Of a stretch of 64,000 nucleotides of DNA, positions 49,771 through 63,900 are shown in pieces. The first letter of the stretch is position 1, and each line of letters opens with the position of its first letter. This DNA is from Pithys albifrons albifrons. Lineage: Eukaryota; Chordata; Aves; Passeriformes; Thamnophilidae. The DNA lies in NCBI RefSeq assembly GCF_047495875.1, contig NC_092459.1, forward strand, positions 12,528,965 to 12,592,964, in the 5' to 3' direction. A program made the position numbers and the translations under genes. The notes under the pieces are model-generated. The model was not told where the DNA came from and searched no databases. It worked only from the letters and a program-made list of their open reading frames with translations.

Positions 49771-52700
49771 ATCACAGATATATTCAGGAAATTGTAACTG
49801 GGAGACTTTTGAAATTGGAATAAATGAAACTAAAGGAAATTACAAAACTTGTTAGAGGGACAAGCCTATGAGTTGACCTGAGCTACCTAAATTTTAGACA
49901 CACATTTCCACTCACATATAGATAATAAATTCACATAAAGATTTGGAGAGCAAATTACCTGTGAGTATAAAACACTTTCCTATTTCCAGCATGTTGATGG
50001 AACAGTTAATGATAGATTCCTACTCCTGAAGAGGGAAGACAGCGAGGGGTGATGAAACTGAGCACACAGAGTAAATATGTTGTACTTGTAATACGTAATA
50101 TGCAATATTAAAATATGGAGTCATGCTTACTATCACAATCTGTGTGAAAACAATGTGGATTGATAGCAAATAAAAATACAGCTGTAGGTTTACTAAAAGA
50201 CATAAACAACCTGTCCTAAGAAATTGAGCAAGAAATTTTTATGAAGTTTTAAAAAAATCCTTATTTAATTTCCACATTCTGTACTATTAAATAATTCACA
50301 AATAAGCATTAACCCTCTGCTAACACAGATCTAAGCCAATGACTGCCATGTATTGGATGCATCATTTGTACAAATTACACAAGCTGGACTGAGCACACAC
50401 TGTAACATGACCTAGAGGGAAAAATATCTTCTTTGGCAGTGATGCTAGGAAAGGCTTCTGCAAGCAAACTATGACTATCAAAATTATCTACCTCACCACA
50501 ATCAATATTTCTATACTTAGAAATCTGAATCAATCTAATTTGTGCATTTTATTAACAAAACAGAGAATTATATGTTTTGAATCATAAGATAAAGTTCAGT
50601 ACTGAAGACAATAAACAGATCTTTAGGATACAAAAATAACTCAGTTCATCTGAAAATCTGAATTAAGTATGTGGAACTAGTGTTCTATAGCCTGAACTCA
50701 TTTTTGGTAAGTCAAACAGCAACAGTGCAGCTTCCCATACTTACCGTTATTATTATTATGATTTGTTTTGCTCTCTCTGAAGATGTGTTGCAATTGCACA
50801 AGCTACAACAAAGACACAGTTCTGCTCCAGAACACTTGCAAAGTCTAACACAAAGACACAGAAGAGACACATTTTTGGAATGAACAGAGGAAGAAAACAG
50901 TTTGGGTTTCATTAAATCGCTCACTGGGATGAAACAGTAATTCGGATAAAATCCCTTCTGATCTCAGACTGTGGGACTGCCAGAGCGTGAGTCTCCATAG
51001 CAGGCTTCTCTTCTGTCCTGCCACTATCGGTCTGTTGGAGAACACATGGAGCTGATGAGGGAGCTTCCATGAAAAACTTTACAAGAGATAGGGATAAAAT
51101 TACTGACCACTCCTCCCTGCCCAGAGGGGAAACCCTCATATCAGTGTTTCTTCTCCACATTTCTGAGTTCCCACCATCACTGCTCTCCAACAGTGGTAAA
51201 GCTGAGCAGCTGTGACCTTCTGTGGATCCCCCCCAGCAGCACCACACTGTCCTGCCCTCCGCTCCTCAGCGCACTCCTAGATCATCCATGCACCCTGGGG
51301 AAAGAGAATTTCCCAAAGCAGAGCTTTGCTCAAAGCAATCCTGATGGGAATGACCCTCCAAAGGCTTGAAAGCAACATTTACTGGTGGTATTGTGAAATG
51401 TATCCAGGGAATATAGAGGAATGTACCAGAAACTCCTGAGACAGATTGAAGGTTTTCACTAGAAAATACAAAAAAATTGTCCGAGTTTACACAAACAGTG
51501 AGAGCAGGTCAATACTACACCTTTGTGCAATATTAACATATGATTTTTTTGAATTTTACTTAAAAGCAAAAATATTGCTTAACCTCTGCACCTGACTACC
51601 ACATGCAGAGAAACCTTCAGTCTATACCACCACTGTCGCTTTTCCTGGAAGCATGTGCCAGTCTGGGAGGAACACAGCATACAACAGCAGTTATTCAGCT
51701 TTCTCTTTTTCTAAATATTCATTTTACAAGCCTGTGCTGTGCCCTAACAAATACCATGCAATTTCAAATTTTAGCACTTAGGCATGCAAAGGTTGGTTGA
51801 AGGAGATATTCACTTGTGGGGTTTGATTATAGTGTTTTGTCACTCAGCTGAACATCTAATGTTTAGCACAGTAGTTGGAGTGCTTCTTTTCATGTCATAA
51901 CAAAGGTTGCCCTCTGATAGTAATTACAGCCTTCCTAATAAAAGAAAAGGCATTTTGGAACTGCCTGAAAAGTTCAGAAGCAAGGGATGAAGTTTGGAGA
52001 AAGAGTTTGCCACCACTTTGGATGTCACAGGGCGTTTAGTGCCTGAGCTGTTGTGCAGAAAAATGGCAGAGCTGCCTTTAAAACATTTCCTTAGTGCTGG
52101 AAACACTAAAAAATCACTAGCTGAAGAAAAAGATTAAAAAAAATCACAACAAAGTTAATATTTCTGTAAAAAAATGTACAAAAGCAATCTGATGAATTAT
52201 TATATGATCTTCCAGAAGTGTAGAAAGGCATAGTGACATGGAGATGTAGAGCTGCCCATTCTGAGCACAGTGGTTAAACATTCATAGCTTTGCCCTGGAG
52301 CAATATGTGCCAATACGAGTTATATTTTCGAGTGACATTTCTACATACATCTTATTGGGCCTCTCATGAACTGCTAATGGTATGTGCCCGCGCTTTTTGC
52401 ACTTACAGCAGAATAATCAGTTTGATTAAAATAATTTTGCCAGGTTTATGCTGTTTAGGGCACTACATTACAAATATACATCTCTCTTTTCTGTCTTTGA
52501 AAATTCAAAGTCAATGTTATTTCTGATCTTTTGGATTTCTCTTTTTCTCTTCTGACTTTCAAAACTATTTATCAGTGGCCAGCAATGTCATTAGGGAATG
52601 TCTTATTATTTGCAACAAATGGAACTATTAGTTTTACCTTTGTAATGTACCAGGTATTCTCTTTAAACTAACAGTGGTATTAACAGTTCTAAGCCCACAA

Positions 52701-53669
52701 ACTTTATCATCTTCTTCATAGTTAGATAGGACTGCCCATGTATAATTTTATTCTCTGTGCATTGGTAAGGGCAATTTTTCCTATTTCTCTTAGCTGGAGT
52801 TTTTTTGCTGTTTGTCTCCTTTATAAAGATTAAGTGACTAAATATGCTTTTCCAAACTCTGTGTACTGTGTAAGCTCCTTCCTATTGCCATGGTTTTGGA
52901 TTCATGTTTTTATGGATTGTAGCCTTGTCTTCAAATTAAGGTGTCAGATTTTGACATATTTCTATGTGAATAAACTGGATTTCCATTTTCTGTGGTGCCT
53001 AGGCAGTGACACTATACCATGGCAGGTACTATTTCATCATAAAATTAGAGCTTCCTACCCTTTTTGAAAACATGCCTTGTCTCATGCAGAGCACCCATGT
53101 CTCCTGTTAAAGCTATGTAGTTCTGCACTAAACTGATTAGCTTTTACAGCTTAATGCTGGATTTCATGCTTAAATATGCATTACATCATTAATAAGTGTA
53201 GTCACAGAGATAATTTGACACCCTTCTGGAAATTTGATGGTGGTTTTTGCTGTGAAGGCTGAAATATTCACCCTTCTGTGGTTAGGTAGCAGATGAAAAG
53301 TATTTTCAAATGCTTTCAACCAGTCAAAAATGTACCAGAGGAAACATCCAAAGGAGAGGAATGAAGGGAGAAGGAACATAGGCTGTCCTGTCAGAAATAG
53401 CCTAAGATGAAGCCTGTCGGGAAGCAAGGCACAACAATTTTCTTGTACATCTTTGAGTCAACAAGAGCTCATGTGTGAGCCCCCATCCCTGCTGATGGCA
53501 CATGTTTCCAGCTGCAAGACTGGGAGGGAAGGAGAGAACAGCCAATACACTGAATTTGAGACATGGAAGAACAGGGATAAGAAGGAAAAGCAGAACCTTC
53601 CTACCTGATTTGTAGCACCCTGTTTACAGGTGTTACCAATATTATCATTTGGGAAGCTCTGGCTTCCGG
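49771..53669. other. Intergenic, no supported gene
   Basis: Mostly A+T-rich. A short (TTA)n run lies near 50747-50760. Open frames are short and unrecognised. Confidence 0.45.
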
Positions 53670-53687
53670 ATATGCACATGTGCATAT
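53670..53687. repeat. Perfect 18-bp palindrome in alternating purine-pyrimidine DNA
   Basis: ATATGCACATGTGCATAT reads the same on both strands and continues into GCATATGC. The alternating purine-pyrimidine character favours cruciform or Z-form DNA. It is most likely a chance or microsatellite-derived feature. Confidence 0.95.
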
Positions 53688-56352
53688 GCATATGCTTGTC
53701 TGCATGTATAAAGTCTTGGAGATACTAAGCTGAGATGGTGATTGCTGAGCAATTTGGAGCTAGTGCAGTCCATCCCACCACCACCATGTCTTGCAGTCTC
53801 CAGATGTGGGGTGGCAAGTTTATGGGGAAGAAAACAAAACCAGACTAAGCAGCAGGTTACTGATTGCAGCCTGTAACATTATGGGTGTTTGGTCAAGCAG
53901 AGGCTTTGGTTTTACTGCACTGCAGTGAGTGCTGTTCACATCCCTGCACAGCCACTTGCCTTGAGTCATTTACACAGATCATTTCTGGGCTTCAGGAAGC
54001 TCACTGCAGTGGTACCCTCTGGTCTTGATGGCTGCCCCTGCCAGCACCTCACTGGCTGAAAAGTAACTGTCTCCTTGGTGGAGGTGGCCCACACCTGCTT
54101 AGGTAACACACAGGCTGACATGGTACAGCCAGAGCCCATTGTGTACTCTTTTCCCATCTCGGGCATTGTCTAAAGTACTGCTCTGCAGTACAGTTCATTA
54201 TTACAAAAATTTTATTTTATATCATTGTCTATGCTTCCCAACAGTCACCATTCTTGATAATTTGCACATATATTTATATGTGTGCATACACATACGAGTT
54301 TGTATACACCAGGCCTTGAGATGCTAAGGGATTTCTTCACAGGGAGCCCTCTAATACCTATGCAGGTCTTCTGCCCCACAGCTGTGGTTCCCAATGAAAA
54401 CACGTGGTTGTATGACAGGGTACTTACATTCTTCCTGCTGGGATGTTTTGTCTTGCCAGTTCCTGTGCACCAATTCCCAGTGGGTCCCCAAGTCCCAGGT
54501 GGTGCAGGGTGTTGCTTACACTGGAGGTGGCACCTAGCAGTGACACAAACAACTGGAGTGGCTCTGTCTGTCTCATGCTGAGGTGGACAGTGATCATTTT
54601 ATGTGGAGATGAGCTGATATGACATGATGTCTGCAGTGGTGTGTGATGTGATTTGATGACTTGAGGAAAGCCCTCCCCTTGTGTATTCTCACATAAGTGT
54701 GGAATCTGACTAATCCATGAGCATTTCCTGGCTTAGGAAGTCCTCTTCCTGACTATCATGTGAAGGACTGAAACCTGGCTGGCTTAGGGTCATCTTCAAA
54801 GCTACTGAATCAATCACCTCTGACACGATTTCTGAGCAATGCATTGGGGGGTTTTTGGACAGAATAGATTTAGCTGAGAAGAAAGAAGAGGACACAATTA
54901 TTTTACTGCTGTCCTTGTGCCTGGTGAAATATCACATGTGAAAGAAGTTACTCACCAGGGCTATATATTTAGTCCTACCTGGAATGATGATCATCCAAAC
55001 AAGATGACAAATAAGCCTTCTGTTTTTATAGCAAGGTCAGATTGACGGAACTTTGCCATCTCTGACAAACTCTACAGCTGTTGAGAGGGCTTTGCTGAGA
55101 ACCCCTGCAAATTTAACTCAGTCTGCAGAAAAGAGGGCTATGAGAGATTCAGGATTTGCTGTGGGTTTTGTCCAACAGGTTTTGCCAGTCTTATGAAGTG
55201 CTTATCAGATGTCCAGGCTCAGAAGTATTTTACTACCAGCCCAGTATCTGTGTTTTACACTCATTTGGCACTACAAATTCAAGCCCAGAGTGACATTTCT
55301 GTTTATGGAAAGGAGTTTTTTAAAGCAATTCTAATTTGTTCACATATGGCTTGTGCCAGTCAACCTGGCACTCCTTGGTCAAGGCACGGGGGACATAGCA
55401 TTAGTGCCTCCCACAAACAGACAAACCAAGAGAAGCTGGGATCATCTGGCCCCATTCCTTGTCATTTCTTCCAATAAATGAATTTTATAATGACACAGAA
55501 AACACCTCTTATAATCCTCAGAAAGGTGTATGTTTCTTTTAAAGCCTACAGGCTTCAGAGCATCCTATTGCTGTTAACATTTCCCACTATCTTTGACCAG
55601 AGACATTTCTGAAGCATGTAGCACAGCACATACTTGGCACACGTGACAGGATATGTGTGAAATATTTGACAGAGTCAAGGTGAATCAGGTTTGTTTTATA
55701 GACCATGAAAGAGGGGGTTGAACTCCTGCTGTGCCATCAATCTTGTCAATTCACCCTTGTAGAGTCTCCCCTGAAGGCTGTCTAAGACCAAGCAGAAGCT
55801 CTCAGAAAGGACAGAAAACTGGCAAGTGCCAGATGATAAACACTTTAAGCTCCCAGTGCCAGTGCAATGTCCCTGTCTGAGTGTGACAACTGCTGGGAGT
55901 TTGGGGCTGGGAAGCAGCACAGCTGCCATATCCCATCCAACAGAGAGTTATGAAGTAAAAACAATGAAAGCATTAAAAGCCACAAACCAGACTGTTGTCA
56001 CTATGATGACCTAAAAGCATTATGGTAAAAATCAGGACCTTTTCCATCTGGGAAGAGGATCTTAATTTTTGCGAATGTTTTAAGTTCTGGGGTCTGATGC
56101 CAGGCTGCAGAAGATAAATACCTCTAGGGAATAACCATGAAGAGCAGTTATTCAGGAAAGGAGGGGCTGACACCCACTGACAAAATTGTTTTCTACCAAT
56201 AGGTCCTTCAAGACAAGTAGTTGGTCCAAAAACTGTAGCAATGTGCCTCCAACTGCCCCTGCTGACAAGCCTCATGGTTTGGATTCTGGTGTGTGTTGGT
56301 AGCAATGCACTTTGCAATTAAAATAATGGGTTCAGACCTCACCACATGAGTC
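53688..56352. other. Intergenic, no supported gene
   Basis: Includes an alternating 'acatatatttatatgtgtgc' stretch near 54266-54290. No gene recognised. Confidence 0.45.
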
Positions 56353-56468
56353 TGTCATAAACAGGAAATGGGCTATATAAACCTTGGTTTGCTCTGGCAA
56401 TAAATTTTCTGTTTCTACCAACTTGTCTTACCCTGTTTTCTCTTAATCCTGTGGAATTAGTATTGACA
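56353..56468 (+). mobile_element. LTR-like promoter/poly(A) patch (candidate)
   Basis: TGTC at 56353 and GACA at 56468 bracket TATATAAA (56374-56381) and AATAAA (56399-56404), the same compact TATA-then-AATAAA order seen in the solo LTR at 25.2 kb. No target-site duplication was found, and the true left edge could lie farther upstream, so this is only a candidate fragment. Confidence 0.3.
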
Positions 56469-59400
56469 AGCACACAAACCATAATGTCCTCCCATGCTTC
56501 CCAATTCTTACATAGTGTCTTTTTGGATATCTAAGACAATGATCTCAGGAAATATTGATGTTCCTTGAAAATATTGAATCTACATATAAGCATGATTTTT
56601 GTCTGACATTAGACAAGTCTGCTGCAATTATAACTGGATAATTTTAGCAAATAACTTGGAAAAAAGTTTCCAAAAAATGTGAGGATCATTCACTTTCACC
56701 AACCTGACATTTCTGCATGGCAGAGGGGGTGGGGTCTGTCAAGAAATCCACCGTATTTGGGCACTGTAAACAGCCCACCACCAGCACCAGGGTGTTATAG
56801 CTATTGCTGAGAAACAAGTCTGGAAGAAGGGTGTCCCAGAGACTGAAAGAACTTTTCCCATGCCATTTTTATGCCTCTTCTTTGTACATTACACAGATAT
56901 AGATGTCACTGTCCATTTGGGGATGCACAATAAAAATAGCAAACAAGAAAGTGTGCTTTTCAGGAGCTGAATTAAAATCTTGGGAAATTATCATTGCTTG
57001 CTTGGGTTTCACCTAAATTCCAGCATATTGCTGCTTTCCAAAAACAGCTTTACAATGTTTATTGATTAATAACTGTCACTCTTCCGTGACACACTGTATT
57101 GATCTGAAAGCTCAATTCTCAGTCACATAAGCATTTGCCTGACTTTACCCACCAAGATGCTTGTTGATAGTGTAAGTTTGAGTGATACCGCTTTAAATTC
57201 TATTTTCCACTGCATTTTGTGGGGATACAATAAGTTTGGAAACATTTATTACAAATTCATTGGAACAAAAAATCAGCAGTGGTTGTTTGAAAGGTGTTTT
57301 TGCACTGTATCAGGGGCTTACAAATAAAGCAAATTTCACTTGGTTTAGCCTTTGTATAGATTCCGACTCCCTGCTTCCTGGCATCCTTGCTCCAGTCACT
57401 AGGATCTTCTAGTCACCCCCAATCTTCTGTCTCCTGGAGGCCATCTAACATAGTTGGCGACTGCACAGTGCTAAAAAACAGATCAGGAAAAGTTCCAAAA
57501 GGCATCAAATCCAAGTCTTTGCCTGCAGAAGAAACATCTACCCACAAATCCCTTCTGACAGACGCTAGTCCTAAATGTTGCTTAAGCTCCAGGGAGGGAA
57601 CAACAGTCTCCTTAACCAAACTGTTACCTTGCTTAGCTTTTCTTATCCCTGGGAACTTTTCCTAGTGTGTAGCCTGTATCTCCCTTGCTGCAGTTTAAGC
57701 CTATGAAGAAGAATTTATAGGCAAATGAAAAGTATATTTTATCCTCTGGAGGAGATAGCAATAAATTATTGGAAGCATCTTTAGGGCTTCTCTTTTACAT
57801 ATGCATGATCCAACCTAAAAACATTGAAGAACCACTCCTTTTTCCCATAGCCAGTGCTTCTAGCTCTTGAAATGCTGTAATGCTGTTCCTTGCTGCACTC
57901 CTGAGGCACATCTAGCAATTTAGAGGAGCCCACTGGAGCTCACTGAGGGTAAGCAGGACATCTGGGCTTAGCTAGGGAGGTATCTAAGGCCACTGTGCCC
58001 AGCACACACAGTGGTAATTTAAAAAAAAAAAATAAAATAAAGTCAAGAGGGGGACAGATCTGCTCTTCCTGTGGCTTCTCTGTGCCACGACCCTGTGACA
58101 GAGCCCAGGACATGGTCAGACCATTGACTGTTGTCCTTCTATTATGCAGCACTCAGATTTTGTGTCTCTCCTCTGACACTGCCCTCTTCTGTCTTTTCTC
58201 TGGTCTCCATCTCCCTCAGCAGCTGAAGGTGCTGGGGAGGCTTTCAGCAGGAGAATTTCTGCTGATCTCTGCAAGAGAAATCTTCCCATTGCTGCATGTG
58301 TGGATTCTATGAATGACCCTTCTTGTCCCAAACCAGTCCCCACAAGCTGTCACCACTGATGTTTTTTAATGGGATCAAGCTGTGACTTTCACTACTACAG
58401 TTACCTCAGTGAGGAAAACAGCAGATGCTTAACCTGATTAAAAACAAAACACCAGGCAAAAACCAGAAAAAAACTCCCTCTTGTCACTAAAGCCATGTGT
58501 CAGGCTGACTGTGTTAGGATGACTAATTTGGTGTCAACACAGACACCCGGCTCTACAGTGGTGGAGGAAACAGGACTCTAGGGTTCCCTGTTGAAGGAGC
58601 TCAGATGGAGAGTCAAATAAACTGCTGCCAAGCTGACAGTGAAGGAGGGAGCCAGGGGGTATGCAAATCAGGTCCAAGACATGAGAATTCCTGTCTGGTT
58701 GTACCAATTCTGAGCTGCGCACTTGGTGTGTCCCCATGCCCATGGTGTGAGGGCACTTGGCAATGACACCACTGGCTGCCTTAGTGTAACAACCTTGCAG
58801 TCAGCACTCCCAAGGGAAGCTAGTAAGTTCAGCTGAATCTTCCTCTGAAAGTCCCTCGTTTTCCAGGACCGAATTGCACTTTCAGAGGTGATGGGACAAG
58901 GAGCCCAAATGGCAGCAAATGGGCAGTGCTCTACTGAGTGTTTTATTGCTGTGGTGAATTACACCTGAAATGCCCCAAGCTTTTTCAATTTCCCTTTTCA
59001 TTTCTGTATACAAAACTAAAGCAAAGACCCAAACACAGGCAGTCCTCACCCTTATTTTCTGGGCAGTCCTACAGGACATGGGCACCATCTCTGATTGCCA
59101 GCAGAAGCAGCACCCAAGACTGCAGCAAGAAGAGATGGGAAAACAATCAATCCTTTTGTGATATACGGTAAACACTCTAGAAATCTTTTTCATAATTAGG
59201 CCAAGGACTAAGCCTGCTGCCAAGCAGGAGCAAGCCTCAGCCACCACATTTAGGGGGCACATTACAGGGCCAGGACCTTGTTTGCAGGCAGCAAAGCCTG
59301 GTATTTCTCACTTGCATCAATCCAGTACTTAGTATTTTCTCAAAGCACTAGGGCATCCTAGAGGTACCAGATGTAAAGCAGTTCTAAAAAGTTAGTAGGA

Positions 59401-60930
59401 TGTTTGGATTTCCATATGTGGTGTTGGATGAACATCTGATATAGGGATAAAGTGTCATCTAGAGCTTTTCCCTGAGGCAGGTTAATATTCTCGTCTCCAA
59501 ACTAAGGTCAACTTGGAGGTTCTTTGTTAATTTGCAGGTCTTTAAGTGGCCAAAGCTGCTTCCTACAGTCTGAGTTGAATCTGCTTCTCTCTCTTCACTG
59601 TTTGCCATATCTGGAGTTCATGTCATAGCTGAAGGTACTGAGATGTGATTCTGAGTTCAGATGGGATAACATTTCATTCTCCTGCTTAGATGATACCCAG
59701 TGGATATTTGGCAGATGAGCCTATTTTCCACAGAAAGCCTGGTGGGCCTGGTCTGCCAGGCAAAAGAGGTGGATGAGGTCTCAGGGTGAATAAGGCATCT
59801 TTGAAGAGGCATTGAACCAATTGTGCAGGTCACAGCATTTCTAGCAGACCAATATCAGTCCAGCACAACTCTGCAATATCTGTCATGGTCTTGGAGTAAC
59901 AGAGGTTCAGCAGTTGAGAACTCAGACATCCAATAAGTCCAAACCAACACGAAGAAGAAATCAGTTGGGCTGTAGTGCATGATGTAGCAAACGCTCCTCA
60001 GACTGTCTCGCCTCTGTCTCCAGATTGTAAAAAATAGTATTAATTTTAGCTCTACCATTATGCCACATTTATTTAGGATCTGGGACTTGCGGAACACTTT
60101 TTGTTCAGTTTATTCCCATTTTCTCATTAAAAATTGAAGCCAGGCTGCACACTAGAATTAAGTGTGTTGCTCTGAAAGGCGAAACACTGCTCTCTCTTCT
60201 GGCAATGACAAAATTCCCATTAGTTTTATTGGCACAGCACTAAGCCCTAGAGCTAAAAGTAGCTCTGTGAGTGACAGAACCATTGCATTCAAAATGAAAT
60301 GCTGGTCCTGATGCAGAGTTGAGTTTCTTTCTTTGCTGTCACTTGTGAAAAATAATAATGATCTCTGCAGATGCCATCTGTGTAGGTCTGTGCCATCCCT
60401 TCAAAACCCTTCTGCAACTTAGGTTGTCTGGCCATCACCACAGAAATGCCAGTAAGCCAAGAGTGCCACATCTAAGCCATAGGCAGTCAGGTTTACATGG
60501 GGAAGGAGGCGAGCACAGTGCAAAGTCTGGGAGCTGAGGGAGAAGATATATAAAGGAGTCCACTTTTTAGCATGGAGGATTCTTCTTTCGAATTACATGA
60601 CAGGAAGATTTACAATGCATTTTCTGGTTATCTCATGCTATTTTTCTTAGGAAATTAGCTTCACCAGTGCAGTTAAATCTTGAGAAAATAAACATGATGT
60701 TTTCTTTCCAGATAGACTGATCAGTTCAGAAAAAAAATCAAACCATCACTCTGTGACAACTCTTATGAGTCTGTCATGCACCTGTAATTTAGTGTCTCTC
60801 AGAAGGATCCAGATGATGAAACAGACTGCAGAAGAGTGTCAGCTTGCACTTCTAAAGAAAAGTTTGGGGAAAAAAATCTTTAAAATACAAAGAAGGTTTA
60901 AGCTTAACGGTGGAAACCTAAAAGCTAAAT
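56469..60930. other. Intergenic, no supported gene
   Basis: A poly-A run lies near 58021-58031. A TATA-like GATATATAAAGG near 60547-60558 follows a G/A-rich stretch and could be a weak promoter, but nothing downstream supports a transcript. The longest open frame (126 codons, 58882-59262, minus) is unrecognised. Confidence 0.45.
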
Positions 60931-60984
60931 TAAAAAAAACAAAAAAACAAAAAACCCAAAATAAAACAAAACAAAAAACAAAAT
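60931..60984 (+). repeat. A-rich low-complexity tract
   Basis: Runs of A interrupted by single C or CCC, similar to the tract at 49.7 kb. It could be a decayed poly-A tail; no parent element was identified upstream. Confidence 0.85.
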
Positions 60985-63900
60985 AGCAACAAACTATCTA
61001 AAAACAATCTTATGCTTTTTAAAATAAAATCCCTGGCTTTTGGAGCCACAGGTGTGATTTTTGATGCTTGTAAATCATTACTATGTAAATATAATATTCA
61101 TGGCATCTGCTTGCCAGTAACACCAGCCCTGTGTTAAACACTGGTATCTTCCTGTGTTCTCCAGCAAATACGCAGACAGTGTAATGTGTGCTAGAAGCAG
61201 CAATCCAAAGGTTTCTGTTGGATGCTGGATTTAGCTGCGGCAGGACAGCTGACTGGATAGAAAGTCCTGGACAACAAAGCCTGCTCCCTTTGAAGCTGAC
61301 ACCTTAGTACAGCTATTTTTGTCTCCTTTCTGCTGAACTGTTTGATGGCCACAGCTCTTGGGTCAGATGAGGGAGTGCGCAGTCTGACCCATCCAGCACA
61401 CACCATGACACTCCACAAAGTCCTTCTGCAAAGCTACACCTGGAGAAAACAACTCCCCCTTTCTTTCCTCGCCTGTGGCATTCATTGGTTGGGCTCCAGA
61501 CTAATCTGCAGACTAAAACTGGGCAGTCAAAACCTACAGCCAGCACCTCACTCCTGCTCCCAGACTTCCTTATGCCACAACTCTGTGCAAAGGACTGCTT
61601 GAAACCTACTGGTAAGGCCTAGCCCCAGAGGTTTCCAAATGTCTAATTATCTCATTTAAACCTCCTTCTGAAATACTTTATTTCTAAATTATGAAGAGGT
61701 TTAATAACAGCTTTCAGCTTCATTAACTGCTTCATATACCTGGAATTAAGAAAGCCCACAAAAATCCTGATTAATTGCTCAGCAGTGTTGTCTGACGCAG
61801 GGTAGGTGTGTCATACCAGTGCTAGAGCCTCTCTGAGAATGTGAATTTTTACATGGGGTCTAGTTTGTGAAAAAACAGAAAACCAATTCCCTGTCATATA
61901 TTCCTTTCCTGAAAAATTTCACAGAGCAGAAATTTGGCTGAAGAGTGAAGCGATGCATTCAGCTAGAACAGAACCTTTTAAAACTAAGTGAAAACTGCAG
62001 CTTGGCAGTATTTCACACATATTTATCCAAGGTCAGAATTTAACATGATAGCCACATTTTGTTAACAAACAGCTCTTCTTCTGATGTGAAAATAACATGA
62101 GGTGAATTTTAAAACAGGGCAGCACAAGTGATGGCTACGCACATGATTTCTAAAGCTTTTTGTTACTGCCCAACACTCCTACATTTTGAGATGTTCAGCA
62201 TAATTTGGATTCCTTCTTAAATAGTCTGTTTTACATGCAAAATTATGAACTTTTTATATTCAAAAGCCTTGTTCCAGTCAATATACATTTGGAGTGTGAG
62301 AGGAGTGGGAAACGAGCAAATAATAGACAGACTTGCCATTTGGCCAAACTGACCAATCCGTTTAAAAATAGGGGTGACTTCCAAGGATACCCAGAATAGT
62401 GTTAATGTTAAAATTTGAAGACATTTTCTTTGACAAGAAAATGAAGATAAAAGTAGCAAAATGTCAAAATGCATGAATTGTGAATTATCATTTAATATTT
62501 CAGTGAAGCGACATATGAATAAAGACAAGAGTGCCTTGCTGCTAAAAATAATCTCTTGTTTTTAATGCTGATCTGTGCTGTAATGAGAGTGTTCAGCATT
62601 TTTCAAGTCTATCAATTTTTAAATCTAGTGGGTTATGTCAACCTGAGAGAAGAAAAACTCACTCTGACTTTTAGACAAAATGTATTATTTTATAACTTAC
62701 TTCTGATTTTAGAAACAAAGTATATCCTCCAAACCAAAGGCAAGCCAAAGGCAAGCTATCACCTTGGTATTATGCAAATCAGAGCAGTGAAGAGAGCCTC
62801 TGGGAGATAAATACTTAGTGTCAGGACCACTTCAAAGAGTGTAGGATCATCATCCTGCTCTATTGTACAAGTGGATTTTCACATGTAAATCTGCCATGAT
62901 TAAATTAATATTTGTGAGCTTAACTCTGATCCTTTCTCCTTTACTTAATGAAGGACTAATTCCACAGAAGCTGAAGGATTGCACATATGTGCCTGATCCC
63001 AGAATCAGGCTCCATACATGGTTTGAATGACTTTGACTTTTGAGGGGGGCTCTCTTAAGCCTGCCCTCCCAAAGCTTTCCCTTTTTCCATGGAAGCTCCT
63101 GCAACATCAAAGGTGGCTTAAAGTGAAAATACCAAAAGGAAAGCATGCATTTATACTTGGACTCTGTGGGATAAGGAATGTCTTCACTCAGGAATATAGC
63201 AAATGTCATATTTCTAACAGGCCATTGTCATTTCAGCAATGGTTTTGGCACAATTTGGCACAGTGTCCAAATATATTTGTCACTGATAAGTAGCCTGTTC
63301 CAAAAGTTTTGGGAAAAAAAAAAGTTACACAATGTAAAGAGAGAGAAGAATATAACAATATAAGGGAAATGTGAAAAGAAGGGAACTGTGATATCTTGTT
63401 TGAATGACAAGTAAACTTTCTGTGTCTTCACTAAAGAGAAAAAAAGGGGTTTGTGAAAAAAGGACCTGTCAGAACAAAATCTAGCAGAGACAAGGCACAG
63501 GTCTCTGGTACAGCTACTCAAGGCAAGCTTTATATCTTTATCTCACTAGTTACAGTGAGATAAAAAAAACCACAGAGCCTTGTATCTGCAAAGACTGGAT
63601 GTTAACACAGTTATCTTGATGTCAAAGAACATGTTGGTTTTCCATAAGAATAGCTATGAGCACTTTTAAGCATTCCATTAGTTTATCCAGCTACATTATT
63701 TCTATAGCCTGAGGATTTACCAGACAGATACTTCAGAATATAAGCTTGGTCTGCAGGGTAGGGATAAAATGGGGGTTTTGTGGCAAGTTCATATTTCTAC
63801 AGTTCTTGTCCTATCTTCTCCAGCATGCAGCAACTGTTCATAGCCCTAAAAAAAAGATGCAAAAATTCCCTGTCTTGCCATTTAACTCTCATTTATTCTT

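Noticed and set aside
58882..59262. 126-codon minus-strand frame with a hydrophobic start
   Set aside because: I considered a retroviral envelope remnant, but no characteristic motif is present.
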